This document shows, piece after piece, positions 17,230 to 20,526 of a DNA stretch of 20,526 nucleotides. Each line of letters opens with the position of its first letter. The stretch's first letter is position 1. The notes beneath the pieces were generated by a model. That model was not told where the DNA came from. It searched no databases and saw only the letters and a program-made list of their open reading frames with translations. Both the position numbers and the translations under genes were made by a program. The stretch is from Apostichopus californicus (lineage: Eukaryota; Echinodermata; Holothuroidea; Aspidochirotida; Stichopodidae). Where the stretch lies: positions 1 to 20,526 of the forward strand of contig JAIPMN010005849.1 in NCBI GenBank assembly GCA_020650975.1, given 5' to 3'.

Positions 17230-18763
17230 ACCAGAGACATATAGCCTTTCTTTGGTAATTGTATGAGTAATTCAAATTTTTGGTTTTCTTTCAATCCAAC
17301 CCCTCTATAACACACCACGAATGGTTTGGATCCTGTTGTACAGATGATTGCACTTTTAAATTGTTCTGCTACTACAACTCACGGTTAGACAGGTTCTTTA
17401 GTTTAATACTGACGAACAATACTTGCCTGTAACGTGCCGGGGGAAGGAGGGTAGATCTTCTTGGGTGACCCCACAGTGACCCTACAGTGACCCTACAGTG
17501 ACCCTACAGTGACCCTACAGTGACAGACGCTGCAGCCTAGGGAAGGAGTTCTACCAAGAGGGGAAGGTATTAATCCCTTCCCGAATGAGAAACCTGTTTG
17601 ATTTTAAGGGTTCTTAGTATGCACAAATGGTGTTATACTTTTGCGGCTTTTGAAGTCATTTAACATGCAAGATTCCTCTACAAACTTCAGCAAGTTTTGG
17701 TTTCTTGCGAATGCATTTTGCGACCCTCCAAAATATTGTGGCAACCCCTTTTAGGGTGCTCGTCCTGCCATTTTGACTAATACCAGTGCAATAGGCCATA
17801 CGTTTTGGACGTCCAATATAAACCATCTGATTCACAACCTCTTGCACTCGGTGTAGTCGAGCACCAAAACAGTTCCTGCATCACAGGTGGGCCTATATTG
17901 CATCTCCTAGAATTAAAAAAGATAAATACAGTGTTCACACACAACTTCAAGAAAAATTTCTTCTTTACCAATTTTGCAAATCATTTATCCACCAAGGACA
18001 CAATATTTTTACAAATAGTATTCATTTCTAATCAGTGCTAAATACATTATCTGCTGAAAGCATACAGATAATGGGAATTTCAACTAGCAGTGTGGAAAAT
18101 ATTTTCTCTTCAATAGAAGTTGTACATTGCTTGCCACCTAAACATCCCTTTAAGTTTGTTATATGTTGTAGGACATGACAAGTAAGACCGGTGAAGTGAA
18201 TATTTCTATACAATCATTTTTTTTTTTTTTTTTTTTTTGAGGGTGGGGCTTCACCTTTAACCTACTTATCATAACATCAGTTAGATTATCAGGTTAAGCT
18301 CAGATGCTATTTAGTAGAAACACAAAAAGGACTTCCATGGTGCCAAAATAACACATTTACAATACATGTATTTACAAATTTGTCAAATCAGAAATGGTGT
18401 TTTATGTCATCTTTGGGTGCGTGGTTGTTCAGTCTTGGTATTTAAAGAATATTTTGTGGGAGAGTTCTTAGAATTGCTAAAACAGTTAATATTTGAGATC
18501 ACTTGATCATCAGTATGGCATTAAAGGAGCATTGTGGACATTGTGAACTTCTTAAAGGTGAACATCTTGAAAAGTAGAGCGGTTGTAGACATGCTGACAA
18601 CCCTTGTTCTCTTTTTCGAAATATTCTGCCCAATGAAATCATTTGAAAGCTTGACCTCATAGAATCTGCCTTCATGGTACAGAGGATTAAAGTTTCTGCC
18701 CAAAGTATTTCTTCCTATATTTCATGAACGATGAATGTTATAGTCAACCACTTTGAACACTGA
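17230..18763 (+). other. 3' untranslated or downstream sequence
   Basis: This follows the TAG stop, so its first part is expected to be 3' UTR. No AATAAA was seen before about 19509; the variant ATTAAA occurs near 18519 and 18686, so the cleavage site is undetermined. The stretch holds the 11-bp repeat at 17465-17525, a GGGAAGG...CCTTCCC inverted pair near 17560-17581 and a T22 tract at 18217-18238. No further gene is supported; the 60-78-codon frames here have no recognisable domains. Confidence 0.5.
17465..17525. repeat. 11-bp tandem repeat, about 5.5 copies
   Basis: Successive GTGACCCTACA units follow with an exact 11-bp period; the first unit has CCCC where the others have CCCT. It lies about 240 bp after the stop codon, in probable 3' UTR. 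Confidence 0.9.
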
Positions 18764-19125
18764 ATGTAAAATGGACCATGTTTCTTGCTGCATGCTTTCG
18801 TAGCTACAATTTCAAATCACTCCTGTAAAATGGACCATGTTTCTTGCTGCATGCAGTCGTAGCTACAATTTCAAATCACTCATGTAAAATGGACCATGTT
18901 TCTTGCTGCATGCAGTCGTAGCTACAATTTCAAATCACTCCTGTAAAATGGACCATGTTTCTTGCTGCATGCAGTCGTAGCTACAATTTCAAATCACTCA
19001 TGTAAAATGGACCATGTTTCTTGCTGCATGCAGTCGTAGCTACAATTTCAAATCACTCATGTAAAATGGACTATGTTTCTTGCTGCATGCAGTCGTAGCT
19101 ACAATTTCAGATCACTCCTGTAAAG
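18764..19125. repeat. 59-bp minisatellite, six full copies
   Basis: Units start at 18764, 18823, 18882, 18941, 19000 and 19059 with an exact 59-bp period; a few bases of a seventh follow at 19118. Each unit contains TGTAAAATGGACCATGTTTC, then GCTGCATGCAGTCGTAGC, then ACAATTTCAAATCACTC. The first unit has TTTCG where later ones have AGTCG, and the last full unit has GACTATG for GACCATG and CAGATC for CAAATC. The first base of the units is A, C, A, C, A, A, C. The array lies about 1.5 kb downstream of the stop codon. Confidence 0.95.
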
Positions 19126-20526
19126 TTGGATTTCATGAAACAGATTGTTAGGGTTATTGTTGTTTCTAGTGAATCATATCCAACATCTGCATCCAGGTAA
19201 GGGTTGGGTATAGATTCATCTTGAGAAGCACAGTCAAACTTTGAACCCAATCCGAGGAATGTCAACACCTAGAGATTCACATTGTCCATATATTATGTAG
19301 AAATATCCTGTTACTAGTAAGGTCATATCTGGAAACTCACCAAGTTTACATATTTCATACATAAAATATATATGTAATCTATTGGTCATGCATTGCAAGT
19401 CATTGTTTCAGTTGGAGAAATTCATTGCTGGGATATATTATATGGTTCTGATGGATGCATTAATAGGGTTTGAAGACTGCATCCTTGTGGATGGCTGAAA
19501 CTTTGAAAAATAAATAAGTAAAAAAATAATTGGTATTTGTAAGTTTAAACAAATCAAGTTTTGTTTAGTAACAGACAGTGGCATCTATGGGCAATGTTCT
19601 ACCAGGATCAGCGAGTCCTCTAAGCTATTATATATATTTTACCTAAGCTAGGTTTTTGTGGTGGATATTAAGTAGCTTGTTATTAGGGTTGTCTTTCCTC
19701 TTTGAAATATTCTCTCTCAACTGAAAAAGTTCCAAAGTTTAATTTTACATTCCATTTTAAAGAGACCAGCTTTTTAAATGTTTAAATAGACTATTACTAA
19801 ATTTTTGCTTAAGTGTCAAGTTTGTTGGTAATTAGCTGAGAAATGTTGTTTTGCATTCTATTTTTTGTTTTACCCTTTTGCCATATTTCTAGTGCTTCCT
19901 TCTTTCCATGTTTCCTCCATAAAATCATTGAAGGAAAAAAAACCAAGGGTTTAGTGCTGTTGTTTAAAATGTATCAAATTGAAATTTTATCAAAATTAAT
20001 TGTTGCCAAAGTGTAAATGAAATTTATATAACAATTTGATATGTATGAAAGTGCAAAATCACATTTTTTAAATTTATTTGAACAAATTAAAAGAATTTAT
20101 TGTTTGATATCGATGTTTTATAAACATTACATTCCTTGTTAGTACTGTCTTAATGATATGTTATTAAAATAACTTTCCCACTAATTTGGTTCGTCAAGAC
20201 ATCTGTATTGCCACCAAATTTTTAGCAAATTAAATATCGCTAGAAGTTTTCAACAGTACTTTAATGAAGGTTCTAATCCCCTCAATTTTTACTAGCCCAC
20301 CATTGAGGATTGTTAAAAGAGATGTTTAAATGTCTCGATGTAACTGCTTTTAGTTAAATGCTTGTTGAAATTTGAGCACGAGTGACCATAATCTGACCTC
20401 CTAGCATATTTGGGGTAGTTAGTTGTTGGTTTTTCTCCATCGGTAAGATGTAACGTAACAACATGATTGGTGTAATACATTTTACTACTTTATTTCTTTG
20501 AAGGTTGCCTCTTAAGTATGGCTTCA
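19126..20526 (+). other. Downstream AT-rich sequence: no gene recognised
   Basis: AT-rich sequence with an AATAAA at about 19509 that could serve the upstream gene if its 3' UTR is long (about 2.3 kb). No exon, repeat array or terminal-repeat element is supported to the end of the window. Confidence 0.5.

Noticed and set aside
18217-18238. T22 tract as the reverse poly-A tail of a retrocopy
   Set aside because: No coding or SINE-like sequence is recognisable on its reverse strand and no flanking duplication was found.

Overview
This is a eukaryotic, AT-rich, intron-dominated window. Most of it is the 3' part of one plus-strand gene for a Golgi sialyltransferase (glycosyltransferase family 29) of the ST6GalNAc III/V/VI type. 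I take the source to be an invertebrate deuterostome (echinoderm, hemichordate or cephalochordate), possibly an echinoderm. The reasons are the vertebrate-like ST6GalNAc motifs, long introns packed with small DNA transposons, and a SINE tail of the marine-invertebrate kind. This taxonomic call is an inference and was not tested by any search. No bacterial, viral, rRNA, tRNA or CRISPR feature was recognised.

Gene layout: the four coding exons seen are 1189-1749 (membrane anchor and stem), 7934-8337 (sialylmotif L), 13480-13587 (sialylmotif S) and 16938-17229 (motifs III and VS, stop codon). All three internal introns have GT..AG ends, and the codon phases join exactly (0, 2, 2). Joined, they encode 454 residues. 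The start codon is not in exon 1189-1749, which opens in phase 0 at a splice acceptor, so an upstream exon must supply the initiator and cytoplasmic tail. It probably lies outside the window; one weak candidate sits at 576-581.

Introns: intron 1 (1750-7933) carries a 1.2-kb non-autonomous hAT-like element with an 8-bp target duplication (3879-5089), a 36-bp minisatellite (6852-7063) and a poly-G-ended MITE (about 7419-7780). Intron 2 (8338-13479) carries three copies of a TTAA-flanked MITE (8455-9058, 10511-10891, 12957-13314; the last inverted). The first copy has a SINE inserted in it and the second a 25-bp perfect foldback. Intron 2 also holds a hAT-like MITE with a perfect 8-bp duplication (10995-11594) and an inverted second copy of the poly-G MITE (about 11921-12282). 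Intron 3 (13588-16937) carries two further hAT-like MITEs (15225-15587, 16154-16468). Downstream of the stop there is an 11-bp tandem repeat (17465-17525) and a 59-bp minisatellite (18764-19125).

How the parts relate: only the sialyltransferase looks functional as a protein. Everything else is non-coding repeat sequence that may shape the transcript. Most notable is the pair of oppositely oriented MITE copies on either side of exon 7934-8337, which could pair in the pre-mRNA. I did not find a convincing new multi-gene system. The observations worth following are the unusually long stem of the enzyme and the transposon structures.
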